64,000 nucleotides of DNA from Plutella xylostella (Eukaryota; Arthropoda; Insecta; Lepidoptera; Plutellidae). Made by a program: the position numbers and the translations under genes. Numbering within the stretch: the stretch's first letter is position 1; each line of letters begins with the position of its first letter. Where the stretch lies: positions 10,664,001 through 10,728,000 of the forward strand of contig NC_064002.1 of assembly GCF_932276165.1 (NCBI RefSeq), given 5' to 3'. The notes under the pieces were generated by a model. The model saw nothing but the letters and a program-made list of their open reading frames with translations. It was not told the origin of the DNA and did no database searches. This document shows positions 9,343 to 23,200 of the stretch, in pieces.

Positions 9343-10081
9343 ACTGGGCGCCGGGGTCTGCTGAGGACCCAACACAGCGGTAGACTCCAGTTTTACGAAT
9401 GAATTTAAACGAAAAAAAGAAGCAAATAAACAGGAAAATAAGGCGTAGATTAGATTTGATTAATACAGTTTCAGTTTATTTTCCGATTTAGAGATAAAAA
9501 TACAAAATAAAATCCACAAAATGCGAGTTGGCTGGTGATTTTGTTTTCTATTCTGTGTGCTCTATCACTGCTCTATGGTGTAGGTATTTGTTTGTGACAA
9601 CGTCAATCAAGAAAAATCAATCTGTGTTTTCTAGTTTTATGAAATGAGGTGTCATTGTTCTGGGTATTCACATATTTCTAAACCGGGCAACAATCAGTTA
9701 ACTATGATTGTATTATTTTTACATTTACATAACGTATATTTGGAACGGTTTTGTGTAGGTAGTGTTTACATTGAAGCATGTAGATGAAGAGTATAGCTTA
9801 CAAATAATAATAAAAGCTTACAATGTCGATGGCAATTCGTAGTCGTTATTATTTGGAGCATCACTATTTTTCATTGACGTCGGCAGATTTTGACGTATAC
9901 AAAATTAATCTGTGAACCATTCGCCTTCGCTCGCCTTTTATTTACAATTTTTTGTAAATTATTGTTATTTGTAACTTTCTTCAAAGTATTTTCAAATAAG
10001 AATAAAAACAAGCGTGTTGTGGTATTATTAAACAAAAAAGTTACGGTGTAATTTTATCGGAGTATTCTTAATTTTTCAACG
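9343..10081. promoter_or_regulatory. Intergenic region between divergent Gps2 and candidate Papss first exons
   Basis: 739 bp separate the Gps2 ATG (minus) from the ATG at 10082 (plus). Both exons have good splice donors, so this region should contain both 5' UTRs and a bidirectional promoter. No TATA box was confidently placed. It is non-repetitive apart from AT-rich stretches. Inferred from gene arrangement, not from promoter motifs. Confidence 0.55.
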
Positions 10082-10120
10082 ATGGACGAATCGTCGGCAC
10101 CAAAGAAGAAAATGAAGACT
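10082..10120 (+). CDS. Papss: Candidate Papss first coding exon (13 codons)
   Basis: ATG followed by 12 codons ending ACT/GTAAGT, phase 0, which matches the phase-0 start of the secure exon at 47224. The peptide MDESSAPKKKMKT has a lysine cluster like the N-terminal KKxK nuclear-localisation motif known in vertebrate PAPSS1 and PAPSS2. It lies 740 bp from and divergent to Gps2. The next exon of any gene on this strand recognised in the window is Papss, 37 kb away. The link is inferred; it could be exon 1 of an unrecognised gene. Confidence 0.5.
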
Positions 10121-13100
10121 GTAAGTTTATTTTAGCTTTCATAGCAAATCATTTGACCTTATTAAAATAATATTCATAAATAATCCTTTAAATATATATA
10201 ATATTTTAGATAATGTTTTGACCGACTTGTGCATGTTCTGTAGGACAAAATTAGAATTAGGTCTACTTATAGTTTTTTACAGTACTGTAACCATACCTAA
10301 CTGCACCATAATAATTATAATGTCTAAAACACTTTTAGACCTTCTTTTATGGAGTGAAGCAATAATAGTTTTAGTTTCTGAATTGCCTTATACTAACTTC
10401 ACACTTTCTGAATGAGTTCATTTTAATAATACATAGAGTTCATTGAACTTTACCCTACTTATTTAAAGACAGCAGATTATAACATAATATTAGAATTTTA
10501 ATAATTTACAATAACACAAAGCAACACTAAACCTAAGTAAATTGCAAAAGCGATCACTATACTACCCTTTTTTGCTATATCTTTGTAGTTTTCTTTAAAT
10601 AGGGCATATAAATTGTTGTATTTTAATTAAGTAGGGTATCTATTCATTTTTGTATTATGAGTTATTCACATAAAAATAAGTATAAAATGATTTATATAAA
10701 AAGCCTAGTGTTTAATCTATGGTTACTCTGCACCATAATCTACTCATTACTGGGAAAAATAATATAGAAATCAGAGGACACCTATTTAAAGAAAGAAAGA
10801 AAGAAAAGACATTTATTTAGAGCTACACGAATACACCACTTACACAGAAAAACAATTTACATATACGCTAATAACACAAACACAGGATAGTACACAAAAC
10901 AAAAAAAAAACAAAAAAAAATAGTTAACATACATACAAAAAATACACAAGAAACAAATAAGGAATACCTGGCCAGTCTGTGTTGGTGGTGCATCAGCGCA
11001 GCGCCAAAAAGGCCCCGAGCTCAGCATATGCTACAAGTACATAAATGCACCTGCAGCGCTGATTTTCAGCAGGGACCCTTTACGTGACTCACGGAAACGA
11101 CATCGAGACATAAAAATACAACATAAGTAAATAAATTAAAATAAAAACAGAAACAAGCAGCAGTGTATAAATATTAATGTATAGTGTATAGGTAAATATT
11201 AATATATAGATAATAATAAATACAGAAGCCAAAAAGTACGATAAATTAAATTACATTATAGTCCAGTGCTGAAATTCATGTTAGAGATTTTTGCGCAGTC
11301 AGCAAATAACCTTTAAGTTGGGACTTAAAGGTGTTGATGTACCTACCATGTAGCCTTTTCAAAGGAGGGGGTAGGTCATTCCAGCACTTGGACGCCGCAT
11401 ATCTGAAACTGCCTCGAAAGGCGGCCGATCGATGTCGTGGCACGGACAAGCGGACCTTATACTTGTATGAATTGAACGACCATTGCAGTTTTTCATACAA
11501 GTATTTCGGGGTTTCGCGCTTGACCACACCAAACTATTCTATTTTATTCTCTGTGAGGGTCCCATATTTTAATGGCTCCTACCTCTCTCGAATGGAGCCT
11601 TTCTGCACATACCCAAGGTGTAAACTCCCAATGTAAGATTTTACCATTTCCCAACATGCTGGTCCAATGTCGGTTGTCAGAGAAGCACTTGCTTACCTGA
11701 CAGACTGTGCTGCCATCACCACTCATTCAGACAAGAGCAAAAAAAATATAAGAAATTCCACTGAAATTACTTCTAAGGCAAAGTGAAACTTAGCAGAGCT
11801 GGTTAGTTAAATTTTAATAATTATTTTTGTGGGTGATGCTAGTGAACCTTATTTATTTTAGTTCTTACATCTACATAATGTAAATATGAAAGAGTGTGGA
11901 GTGAATGAGGATATGACAGAGGATAGGGTAAAATGGCGTGACATGACGCCCAAAGCCGACCCTAAATAAGGAAAAGGCTAGGGCGAAGAATAAGAAGACA
12001 TCTTCATAATGTAAATGGATGTGGATAGGTACTTACATACCTAACCTAGTTATGATTTACTATAGACATTGATCACTCACCTTGTGGTTGTGGTGATTGA
12101 GTCGTGAAGGCAGCCACAGCTTGCCATTGAATATGTACAGATGCAATCAATGCCATAATACAGTGCCCCTTACAGGGTAGGCATAAGTTGAGTACAGCAT
12201 ATATTACTTCAATACCAGTATTACTTCAATACTGGTATGGAGATGCTCCAACACCTCCAGCATCTCCATACCGGTATTGAAGTAATACCGGAATTGGTCA
12301 TTTTTTAGCCTATAAATCAAGCGATTAAGATATAGTTAGCCTTGTGCTCCTATATACTATGAAAATTCACTTGTTTTCAACCATTACATGCGGTTTTTGG
12401 TCTTTGGAAACCTACTTGTTGTCCATGCGTTCTAAAATTTTAACTCTAATACTCAATTCTCGTAAAAAAAATTACATAGTACAGATTTTTATTGCATTTT
12501 CTTGTTGTATTTTGCCCTATACGACCTTTAAACAAAATATATGCCATTTATAACAAGGAAGTCTAATACCGGCATTAATACCGGGATCCCGATATTGAGT
12601 TCTAATACCGGAACTCAATACCGGTATTGAAAATATTACCGGTATGGCATGCCCTACTAAGTAAGTATATATACATACATATTAAAAAATTATACATATT
12701 ACTTTTTAAGGTTTTCCATATAAGTTTATGGGTAAAAAATAGTACTTAGTGGAAAAAGATAATTAGAATTAGGTCCAGAAGCTTTAGAGCTTATTCAAAT
12801 CAAATCATCAAATCAAATATTAGTATAGATAGATAGAATATTCTTTATTTGTACACAAGAATAGATTATACAAAGCTTAAATATAAGCACATAGGTACAA
12901 AAAAGGCGGTCTTATCACTGAAAGCGATTTTTTCAAGACAACCTTTAGGTGGAAGAATATTTATGTTCAGATAGGGTCAAGTGTACTAAAGAATTAATTA
13001 ATTAACTATAAATACCTACAAACTAAACAATATACTTACGTGAAATTATAATATATAAAGCTGGATTACCACTGACTGATTCATTGACATGATTGTTCTC

Positions 13101-16100
13101 CCAGAAGGAGCCATTTTTTGATATAAAAATGTTTTAGGGATATGTACAGGGTGCTCGGGTGAGTAGAGAAAAAATCCGACATTTTAAAAAAAGTTGTAAA
13201 AAAAAAAAATTTTTTTTGCTCCTCTTTTTTGGTGACCATACATTTTTTTATATTTCGAGGGTGTGTTTAGAATGTCTGACAGATTATAAAAAAATTATAA
13301 AAAAATAAAAAAACAAAATGGCGGCCGAGTTGCAGTGAAGCAAAGTTTAGGGCGTGTCAGACCCGACTTGAGGTGAATTGATCTCCCGGAAGGGGGGGAG
13401 GTGGGGGGATGGTGTTTTTTGTAAATGGTGGGGCACATGATGAAATTTATGGGAAAATTCCAAAAAATGATTTTTTTTTAATTGCGGGGGGAGGGGAGAT
13501 TTTTTTATAAAAACGTGTTTTTTCGGGGATTTTCAAAGCATTTTTTTATTGTGTTGGGGCTATTTGACAGGTTCAACTTGTATTGAGCGGTTGTGCAGTT
13601 TGACGAGTAGAGTTGCCATGTGAAAGAATTTCCCCCATTTTTAGGGTAAATTTCGAGATTTTCCCCAAAAACATGAAAAGTAGAAATGGCCACTTTTTAT
13701 TTTAAAATTTGATGCAGTTTTGTCGGAAAGATCCGTACTAATGACATTTGACCATTTTTATTACTTTCGACTGGCAACCCTGGGCGATAGGCGAGATTAT
13801 ATTTTTTCGGATTTTTTTACGTCGACCCAAATTGAGGTGAATTGATCTCCCAGAAGGGAGGCAGGTGGGGTGATGATTTTTTTTGTACACGGTCTGATGT
13901 ATGGTGCAGTTTATGGGAAAATTCCGAAAAATTGAAAAAACAAAATGGCGGACTGCTTTGGCGGCCATTTTTTAAAAGTGACTTTTTTTCACGATTTTTG
14001 ATTGGTTTTTTCACATGTTTAGAGTGGTTGGGGAGATTTGTCTTGTACAGCGCATTTGTGTAGTTTGTAGGGTAGATTATACCAGTGAAATAAAATTTCC
14101 CCATTTAAGGGAAAATTTTGAGATTTTCCCCAAAAACATGAAATATAGAAATAACCGTTTTGGATTTAAAAAAATGATGCAGTTTAGTCAGAAAAGCTCA
14201 CACTAATGACATTTGACTATTTTTATTACTTTCGGCTGGCAACCCTGAGAAATACGGGAGATTATATTTTTGAAAAAGTTCGACGTCGATTCAAGTTGAG
14301 GTGAATTGATCTCCCAGAAGGGGAGGAGGTGGGGTGATGTTTTTCTTTGTACATGGTTGGATATATAGTGAAATTCATGGGAAAATTCCGAAAACTGCAA
14401 AAATCAAAATGGCGGATGAAGTGGCAGCCATTTTGTAAAAGAGAAATTTTACATGTTTTAAGGCTATTTCACCTGTATTGAGTGGTCTGACAGTTTTGAC
14501 TTGTAGAGCGCGTTTGTGTAGGTGGATGCATTTAGTTTTCTTATGAAATAAAAACTCCCCATTTTTAGGGAAAAAAACAAAATTTCCCTAAAAACATGGG
14601 AAATTTCACATAAATATGCAATTTTATCGTTTTGTGATGGTCTGAAAGGATTTGAATGTACGGCGCGTTTGTGTAGTTAAATGCATAGATTTTTATTTAA
14701 TAATAAAAAACTCCCCACTTATAGGAAAAAAAAACAAAATTTCTCTAAAAACATGGGAAAATTTATATAAATATGCAATTTTGTCGTTTTGTGATGGTCT
14801 GAGGAGATTCGAATGTATGGCGCGTTGGTGTAGTTAAATGCATAGATTTTTAATTAATAATAAAAACTGCCCACTCATAGAAAAAATAACAAAATTTCCC
14901 TAAAAACATGGCAAAATTTACATAAATATGCAATTTTATCACTTTGAGATGGTCTGAGGGGTTTCGAATGTATAGCGTGTTTGTGAAGTTAAATGCATAC
15001 AATTTTAATTTAAAATAAAAACTCCACACTTAAAGGGGAAAAAAACAAATTTTCCCTAAAAACGTAGGAAAAATTACCAACATTAGCAATTTCGACCCGT
15101 TGAAGTGGTCGGACAGATTTATGGTATATGGCGCATTTGTGTAGATAAATACAAACAATAATTATTTAAAATAAAAACTCCCCACTTGTAGGGAAAAAAT
15201 TAAAATTTCCCTAAAAACGTAGAAAAAATTACCAACATTAGCAATTTCACCCCTTTGAAGTGGTCAGACAGATTTATGGTATATGGCGCATTTGTGTAGA
15301 TAAATACAAACAATTATTATGTAAAATAAAAACTCCCCACTTTTAGGTAAAAAAAAATATTTTCCCTAAAAACATACAAAATGTAAGTCAACTTTACCAC
15401 AGTTTAAGTGCCGAGCGCAGCGAGGCCATAGTCCTTCTACAAGCTATGCCAAAATAAAACCAGCCGAGCGCAGCGAGGCATCCGACAAATAACCCAGCCA
15501 TAATGAAAAGAAATCCGAGCGAAGCGAGGCATTGCGTATCATAATTATTAAAATCAATAAAGAAAAACTACGGGAAAGTACCGTTTAAGAAGTGGAGAGC
15601 CGAGCGGAGCGAGGCAAATCTACTGAAATCAACATCCGAAAACCCGAAGAGCCGAGCGAAGCGAGGCAAAACAACCGAAAATATCATTCCGAGACTGGAG
15701 AGGAGCCGAGCGAAGCGAGGCTATACTACTTTAATCACCAACTGCCTGTTTAACTGGAGAGCCGAGCGCAGCGAGGCAAAACAATCCAAACCATCATACC
15801 ACAAACATTGGAGAGGCGAGCTCAGCGAGGAAAAACATTTCAAAACATCTTACCACAACCACTGAAGAGCCGAGCGAAGCGAGGCAATACAGCTTAAGTA
15901 TAGCCTAACCGTAAAAGAGTAGCCGAGCGAAGCGAGGCAAATCAATGCGAACCACCATACTGCAAACCCTGGAGAGCCGAGCGAAGCGAGGCAACACTTC
16001 TCAAACCCTCGTCAACACAACTATATATATAACCTGAGAGCCGATTGTGGCTACGAAATAACTTGAATGAATAAAAAAGAAAGACAAAGTGTAAGTTTGG

Positions 16101-19100
16101 CCGCGTTTATAGTTCCATACGTGTGCAACCAATTATGAATTATATTTAAGTAAAGCATAGTTCTATAATGTTAAAAAACGCACTTTATCCTTCTTACTTT
16201 GTCTTAAACAGCAAACCCACATAATAAATTAATGAATAAAAAAAGCCTGTAAATTTCGTTTCAATGAAAAAGTTTCTTTTCAGGACAGAGTAAACTAATA
16301 ATCGAGACGCTAGAAAAACGCGCGAATGGAGGTGGCTCAGATTTATGAGGTGTTAAAGAACCCAATATTTGTACACAAAACGATGTCGGCTCGCTACTAG
16401 GTAAAGTTTACGAAACCAAAAAATTACCATATAGATCAGTTTCTCTACCGTATTTGTGTGAGACAATCCGTAATTCATAATGAAAATAGTTTTCACGGCA
16501 AATATTAACATTCCTGTGGAGTATTTTTTTTTATGTAAAGCCAAATTCAAGAAATATCTGTTGTACAATCCGGGCAATGAATAAGTTCCACTCACAAAAT
16601 GCCGACCCCATACGACCCCAATTTTTACAAAGATTTAATTTAAAATTGGAACCAAATATTACCGTATTTAGTTGGTAATATCCTGACGCTCTGTTAAATT
16701 TACGTGAATATTGCAGAAGACGGCACTGCTAGATTTTTCCGTTTAGCTTTTCTCAGTGGAACCTTTTCATGGCCCGGGAGTGTACAACGGATATTTCTTG
16801 AATTTGTAAGTTGTGAGTGTATTATAAATGGCAAAGTCAATACCCATCTGTTACCAAATTTCATACTGAAATTGGATTTCAAGGGACAACTAAACCCCAT
16901 AAAATATTCGATACGTTATAGTCAAGTGAATAACCGTATCTCACCAAAATTCTTACTGAAAACCGTATCCCACCTAAAACAAAATCATCAGAAAGAAGAA
17001 AAAAAGAAAGAAAGATCTTTCTTTCTTTGTTTCTTCTTTCAAAATCATCAGTACCCCTGTGATAAAAAAATTCATAGTGAACACAGATTTTAAGGCATAA
17101 CAAAACGCAAGAAGTATTTTCTACGGTATGGTCAAGTCAATACCCTGCTGAAACCGAAATTCATATTGAAAACTGTATCCCTCCCTCAAGCAAAATCATC
17201 AGTACCCCTTTTATAACGAAATTCATACTGAAAACAGTTTTAAATCCAAAACAAAACACAACAAAGACTTGCTACGTTTTGTTCAAGTCAATACCCTGCT
17301 GAAACCGAAATTCATACTGAAAACTAATTTTCACCTGAAATAAAAATCATCAGTACCCCTTTAATAAAGACATTCATAGTGAAAACAGTTTTTAAGGCGT
17401 AACAAAACGCAAGAAAGATTTGTAAAGATATGTTCAAGTCAATACCCTGCTGAAACCGAACCAAACGCATCATAGCCCCGCGCGGCTGCTTGCAGCCCGC
17501 GCCACAACGCGACCTCTAGTTATACTATATAAAAAAGCTGGATTACCACTGACTGACTGACATGATTGTTCTCCCAGAAGGAGTCATTTTTTGATATAAC
17601 AATGTTTAAGGGAAATGTACAGGGTGCTCGGGTGAGTAGAGAAAAAATCCGACTTTTTAAAAAATGTTGTAAAAAAAAAAAATTTTTTTTGTTCCTCCAT
17701 TTTGGTGACCATACATTTTTTCATATTTCGAGGGTGTTTTCGGAATGTCTGACAGATTATAAAAAAAATATAAAAAAATAAAAAAACAAAATGGCGGCCG
17801 AGTTGCAGTGAAGCAAAGTTTAGGGCGTGTCAGACCCGACTTGAGGTGAATTGATCTCCCGGAAGGGGGGGAGGTGGGGGGATGGTGTTTCTTGTAAACG
17901 GTGGGGCACATGCTGAAATTTATGGGAAAATTCCAAAAAATGTTTTTTTTTTTATTGCGGGGGGAGGGGAGATTTTTTTATAAAAACGTGTTTTTTCGGA
18001 GATTTTCAAAGCATTTTTTTATTGTGTTCGAGGCATTTGACAGGTTTGACTTGTATCGAGCGGTTGTGTAGTTTGACGAGTAGAGTTGCCATGTGAAAGA
18101 ATTTTCCCCATTTTTAGGGTAAATTAGGAGATTTTCCCCAAAAACATGAAAAGTAGAAATGGCCACTTTTGATTTTAAAATTTGATGCAGTTTTGTCGGA
18201 AAGACCCGTACTAATGACATTTGACCATTTTTATTACTTTCGACTGGCAACCCTGCGCGATAGGCGAGATTATATTTTTTCGGATTTTTTTACGTCGACC
18301 CAACTTGAGGTGAATTGATCTCCCAGAAGGGAGGCAGGTGGGGTGATGATTTTTTTTGTACACGGTCTGATATATGGTGCAGTTTATGGGAAAATTCCGA
18401 AAAGTTGAAAAAACAAAATGGCGGACTGCTTTGGCGGCCATTTTGTAAAAGTGACTTTTTTTCACGATTTTTGATTGGTTTTTTCACATTTTTAGAGTGG
18501 TTGGGGAGATTTGTCTTGTATAGCGCATTTGTGTAGTTTGATGTGTAGACTATACAAACTAAATAAAAATTCCCCATTTTTAGGGAATTTTTTTAGATTT
18601 TCCCCAAAAACATAAAAAATTAGAAATAACCGTTTTGGATTTTAAAAAATGATGCAGTTTAGTCAGAAAGGCTCATACTAATGACATTTGACAATTTTTA
18701 TCACTTTCGGCTGGCAACCCTGAGCAATACGGGAGATTATATTTTTGAAAAAGTTCGACGTCGATTCAAGTTGAGGTGAATTGATCTCCCAGAAGGGGGG
18801 GAGGTGGGGTGATGTTTTTCTTTGTACATGGTTGGATATATGGTGAAATTCATGGGAAAATTCCGAAAACTGCAAAAATCAAAATGGCGGATGAAGTGGC
18901 AGCCATTTTGTAAAAGAGAAATTTTACATGTTTTAAGGCAATTTCACCTGTATTGAGGGGTCTGACAGTTTTGACTTGTAGAGCGCGTTTGTGTAAGTGG
19001 ATGCATTTAGTTTGCTTATGAAATAAAAACTCCCCATTTTTAGGGAAAAAAACCAAATTTCCCTAAAAACATGGGAAATTTTACATAAATATGCAATTTT

Positions 19101-20233
19101 ATCGTTTTGTGATGGTCTGAGGGGATTCAAATGTATGGCGCGTTTGTGTAGTTAAATGCATAGATTTTTAATTTATAATAAAAACTCCTCACTTGAGCCT
19201 ATTGAGCTCTGGGCGATGCTTCAATCCCTTCAGCGGTGCCATATAGACTATCGCTATATCGAGGTGTTGAGATGTATGTACAATGCTGCCACAATGTCAG
19301 TTCGATTACACGAACATAGCACAAAACCGATCCAGTTGCAAAGGGGCGTGAGACAGGGAGATGTTATTTCTCCGAAACTGTTCACCTGTGCACTGGAAGA
19401 TGTTTTTAAGCTTGTAGAGTGGAAAAGACTGGGCATTAACGTCAATGGCGAATATATCTCTCATCTACGATTTGCTGATGACATAGTTATTATGGCGGAA
19501 ACGCTGGAGGAGTTAGGCGAAATGCTCACAGACCTCAATGATGCCTCTAAACAAGTTGGGCTGAAGATGAACATGGACAAGACAAAGGTCATGTCGAACG
19601 AACATGTTTCATCATCGCCCGTAACTGTAGGAGGTGTCACCATCGAAGTTGTTGATCAGTATCCCTACCTAGGACAAGTGATCCGATTAGGAAAATCCAA
19701 CTTCGATAAAGAGGTAGCTCGTAGAATCCAACTCGGATGGGCAGCGTTCGGGAAATTACGACACATCTTCACTGAAAACATACCTCAGTGTCTGAAAACA
19801 AAAGTTTTCAATCAGTGCGTGTTGCCAGTGATGACTTACGGAGCCGAGACGTGGTGCTTCACCAAAGGGCTTATCCACAAGCTCAGAGTTGCTCAGCGTG
19901 CTATGGAAAGGGCTATGTTAGGCGTGTCCCTGCGAGATAGGATTCGTAATGAAGAAATCCGCAGGAGAACTAAAGTTACCGACATAGCCAAAAGGATTAG
20001 CACGCTGAAGTGGCAATGGGCTGGCCACGTAGCCCGCAGAGCCGACGACCGATGGAGTAGAAAGGTTCTGGAGTGGAGACCCCGTGTCGGCAAACGGCGT
20101 GTCGGTCGCCCCCCAACCCGTTGGTCTGATGATCTGCGGAAGGTAGCGGGAAGCCGCTGGATGCAGATGGCGGGTGACCGTTTGGGGTGGCGATCGTTAG
20201 GAGAGGCCTATGTCCAACAGTGGACTACGGAAG

Positions 20234-20269
<36 letters not shown>

Positions 20270-23200
20270 AAAACTCCTCACTTATAGGAAAAAAAACAAA
20301 ATTTCCCTAAAAACATGGGAAAATTTACATAAATATGCAATTCTATCACTTTGAGATGGTCTGAGGGGTTTTGAATGTATAGCGTGTTTGTGCAGTTAAA
20401 TGTATACAATTTTAATTTAAAATAAAAACTCCCCACTTATTGGGAAAAAAATCAAAATTTACCTAAAAACGTATAAAAAATTGCCAACATTACCAATTTC
20501 ACCCCGTTGAAGTGGTCAGACAGATTTATGGTATATGGCGCATTTGTGTAGATAAATACAAACAATAATTATTTAAAATAAAAACTCCCCACTTGTAGGG
20601 AAAAAATCAAAATTTCCCTAAAAACGTACAAAAAAATACCAACATTAGCAATTTCACCCCGTTGAAGTGGTCAGACAGATTTATGGTATATGGCGCATTT
20701 GTGTAGATAAATACAAAGAATTATTTTTTTAAATAAAAACTCCTAACTTTTAGAGGAGCAAATATTTTCCCTAAAAATATACAAAATGTAAATCAACTTT
20801 ACCACAGTGTAAGTGCCGAGCGCAGCGAGGCCATAGTCCTTCTACAAGCTATACCAAAATAAAACTAGCCGAGCGCAGCGAGGCATCCGACAAGTAACCC
20901 TCCCATATAAGAAAGAAATCCGAGCGAAGCGAGGCATTACGTATCATAATTATCAATATCAATAAAGAAAAACTACGGGAAAAGTCCCGTTTAAGAAGTG
21001 GTAAGCCGAGCGAAGCGAGGCAAAACAACCTAAACCATCAATCCAAAACCTAGAGAGCCGAGCGGAGCGAGGCAAAACTACTGAAACCAACATCCGAAAA
21101 CCCGAAGAGCCGAGCGAAGCGAGGCTAAAGTACAATAAACAGCAAGTGCCTATGTAACTGCAGAGCCGAGCGAAGCGAGGCAAAACAACCGAGACTACCA
21201 TTCCGAGACCTGGAGAGGAGCCGAGCGCAGCGAGGCAAAACAACCGAAACCATAATTCCATGACCTGGAAAGGAGCCGAGCGAAGCGAGGATAGACTACT
21301 TTAATCATCAACTGCCTGTTTAACTGGAGAGCCGAGCGCAGCGAGGCAAAACAATCCAAACCATCATACCACACACCTTGGAGAGCCGAGCGCAGCGAGG
21401 CAAAACAATCCAAGAAATCATACAACAAACCTTGAAAAGCCGAGCGCAGCGAGGCAAAACATTTCAAAACATTATACCACAACCACTGAAGAGCCGAGCG
21501 CAGCGAGGCAATACAACTTATGTATTACCTTACTGTAAAAAAGGAGCCGAGCGAAGCGAGGCAAAACAATGAAAACCACCATACCGCAAACCCTGGAGCG
21601 CCGAGCGAAGCGAGACAACAATACTCAAACCCTCGTCAACACAACTATAATATAACCTGAGAGCCGATTGTGGCAAAGAAATACCTTGAATTAATGAAAA
21701 AGAAAGACAAATGATAAAGTTCCAATTATGGATTAAATTGAAGTAAAACGTAGTTCTGTAAAAATAGTCTTAAACAGCAAACTCAAGTAAGAAATTTATG
21801 AATAAAAAAAACCTGTGCATTGCGTTTCTATGAAAAAGTTTTTCTTCGGGACAGAGTAAACTAATAATCGAGACGCTAGAAAAACGCGCGAATGGAGGTG
21901 ACTCAGATATATGAGGTGTTAAAGAACCCAATATTTGTACACAAAACGATGTCGGCTCGATACTAGGTAAAGTTTACGAAACCAAAAAATGTTCATATAG
22001 ATCAGTTTCTCTACTGTGTTTGTGTGAGACAATCCGTAACAGGAACCAATTTTTTTGAGTACGGGTACGGGATGGAGTGTTGGGAAATGGTCCAAATTTT
22101 GCATCCGTCTTTAACTTGAACACCAGAAAGATCCGTTACGTCATTGTTAAGTATACCTACCTGAATTTTCCTACTGGTATTTTTTAAAACAAAAGCAAAA
22201 GCATCAATACCCAATACCGACGTGATATCTAAATTCATAATGAAAATAGTTTTAAAGCAAATATTTCCTGTCAAGTTTTTTTTTATGTAAAGCCAAATGC
22301 CAGAAATATCCGTTGTATTATGGCAAAGTCATCTGTTACCATATTTAATACTGAAATTATTTTTCACCTCCGTTAAATGCTTCCATATCTACATTATACC
22401 CATAGTCATACTGAAATTAGATTTCATTGGAAAACGAAACCCCATGAAATGTTCGATACGTTATGGTCAAGTTAATAAACTTTATCCCACCTGAAACAAA
22501 ATTATCAGGTACCCCTTTAATAAAGAAATTCATAGTGGAAACAGTGTTTATATCATAACAAAATGCAAGAAAGATTTGCTACGGTATGGTCAAGTCAATA
22601 CCCTGCTGAAACCGAAATTCATATTGAAAACTATATCACCCCTTGAAATAAAATCATCAGTACCCCTTTTATAACGAAATTCATACTGAAGACACTTTTT
22701 TTTAAAATAATCCAAAACAAAACATGACAAAAACTTGCTACGGTTTGTTCAAGTCAATACCCTGCTGAAACCGAAATTAATACTGAAAACTAATCCCACC
22801 TGAAATAAAATAATCAGTATCCCTTTAATATATAAATTTATAGTGAACACAGTTTTTAAGGCGTAACAAAACGCATAAAAGATTTGCTACGATATGTTCA
22901 AGTCATTACCCTGCTGAAACCGAACCAAAAGCATCAAAGCACCGCGCGGCTGCTTGCAGCCCGCGCCACAACGCGACCTCTAGTTATAATATATATAGCT
23001 GGATTACCACTCACTCACTGACTGACATGATTGTTCTCCCAGAAGGAGCCATTTTTTGATATAAAAATGTTTTAGGGAAATGTACAGGGTGCTCGGGTGA
23101 GTAGAGAAAAAATCCGACTTTTTAAAAAAAGTTGTAAAAAAAAAAAATTTTTTTTGCTCCTCTTTTTTGGTGACCATACATTTTTTTATATTTTGAGGGT

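Larger units (their letters stand above)
13047..17519 (+). mobile_element. Composite Helitron-like element, tandem copy 1
   Basis: It starts near AAAGCTGGATTACCACTGAC and ends in a GC hairpin (GCGCGGCTGC-TT-GCAGCC(C)GCGC, 17480-17502), 13 bases, then CTAG followed by T, the Helitron 3' signature. The interior consists of four minisatellite blocks. A is about 464-bp repeats (starts 13369, 13832, 14296); B is about 155-bp repeats (14547-15385). C is about eleven GCCGAGCGAAGCGAGGC 17-mers with 40-60 bp spacing (15410-15990); D is about 150-bp repeats (16840-17470). No Rep/helicase gene was found. Confidence 0.7.
17520..22983 (+). mobile_element. Composite Helitron-like element, tandem copy 2
   Basis: It begins directly after the CTAG of copy 1 with TTATACTATATAAAAAAGCT and has the same A-B-C-D minisatellite order, ending in the same hairpin and CTAG at 22980-22983. 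It is longer than copy 1 because of the RTE insertion at 19195-20265. Block C (20815-21620) has more 17-mer copies than copy 1, so the internal repeats expand independently of the large unit. Confidence 0.7.

Noticed and set aside
15410..15990. CRISPR-like array (17-mer repeats with 40-60 bp spacers)
   Set aside because: Eukaryotic context, variable spacer length, spacers similar to each other and between array units; a minisatellite explains it.
20959..21572. Repetitive open frames CFASLRSA / KSRAQRGKT
   Set aside because: Translation of the 17-mer minisatellite in different frames.
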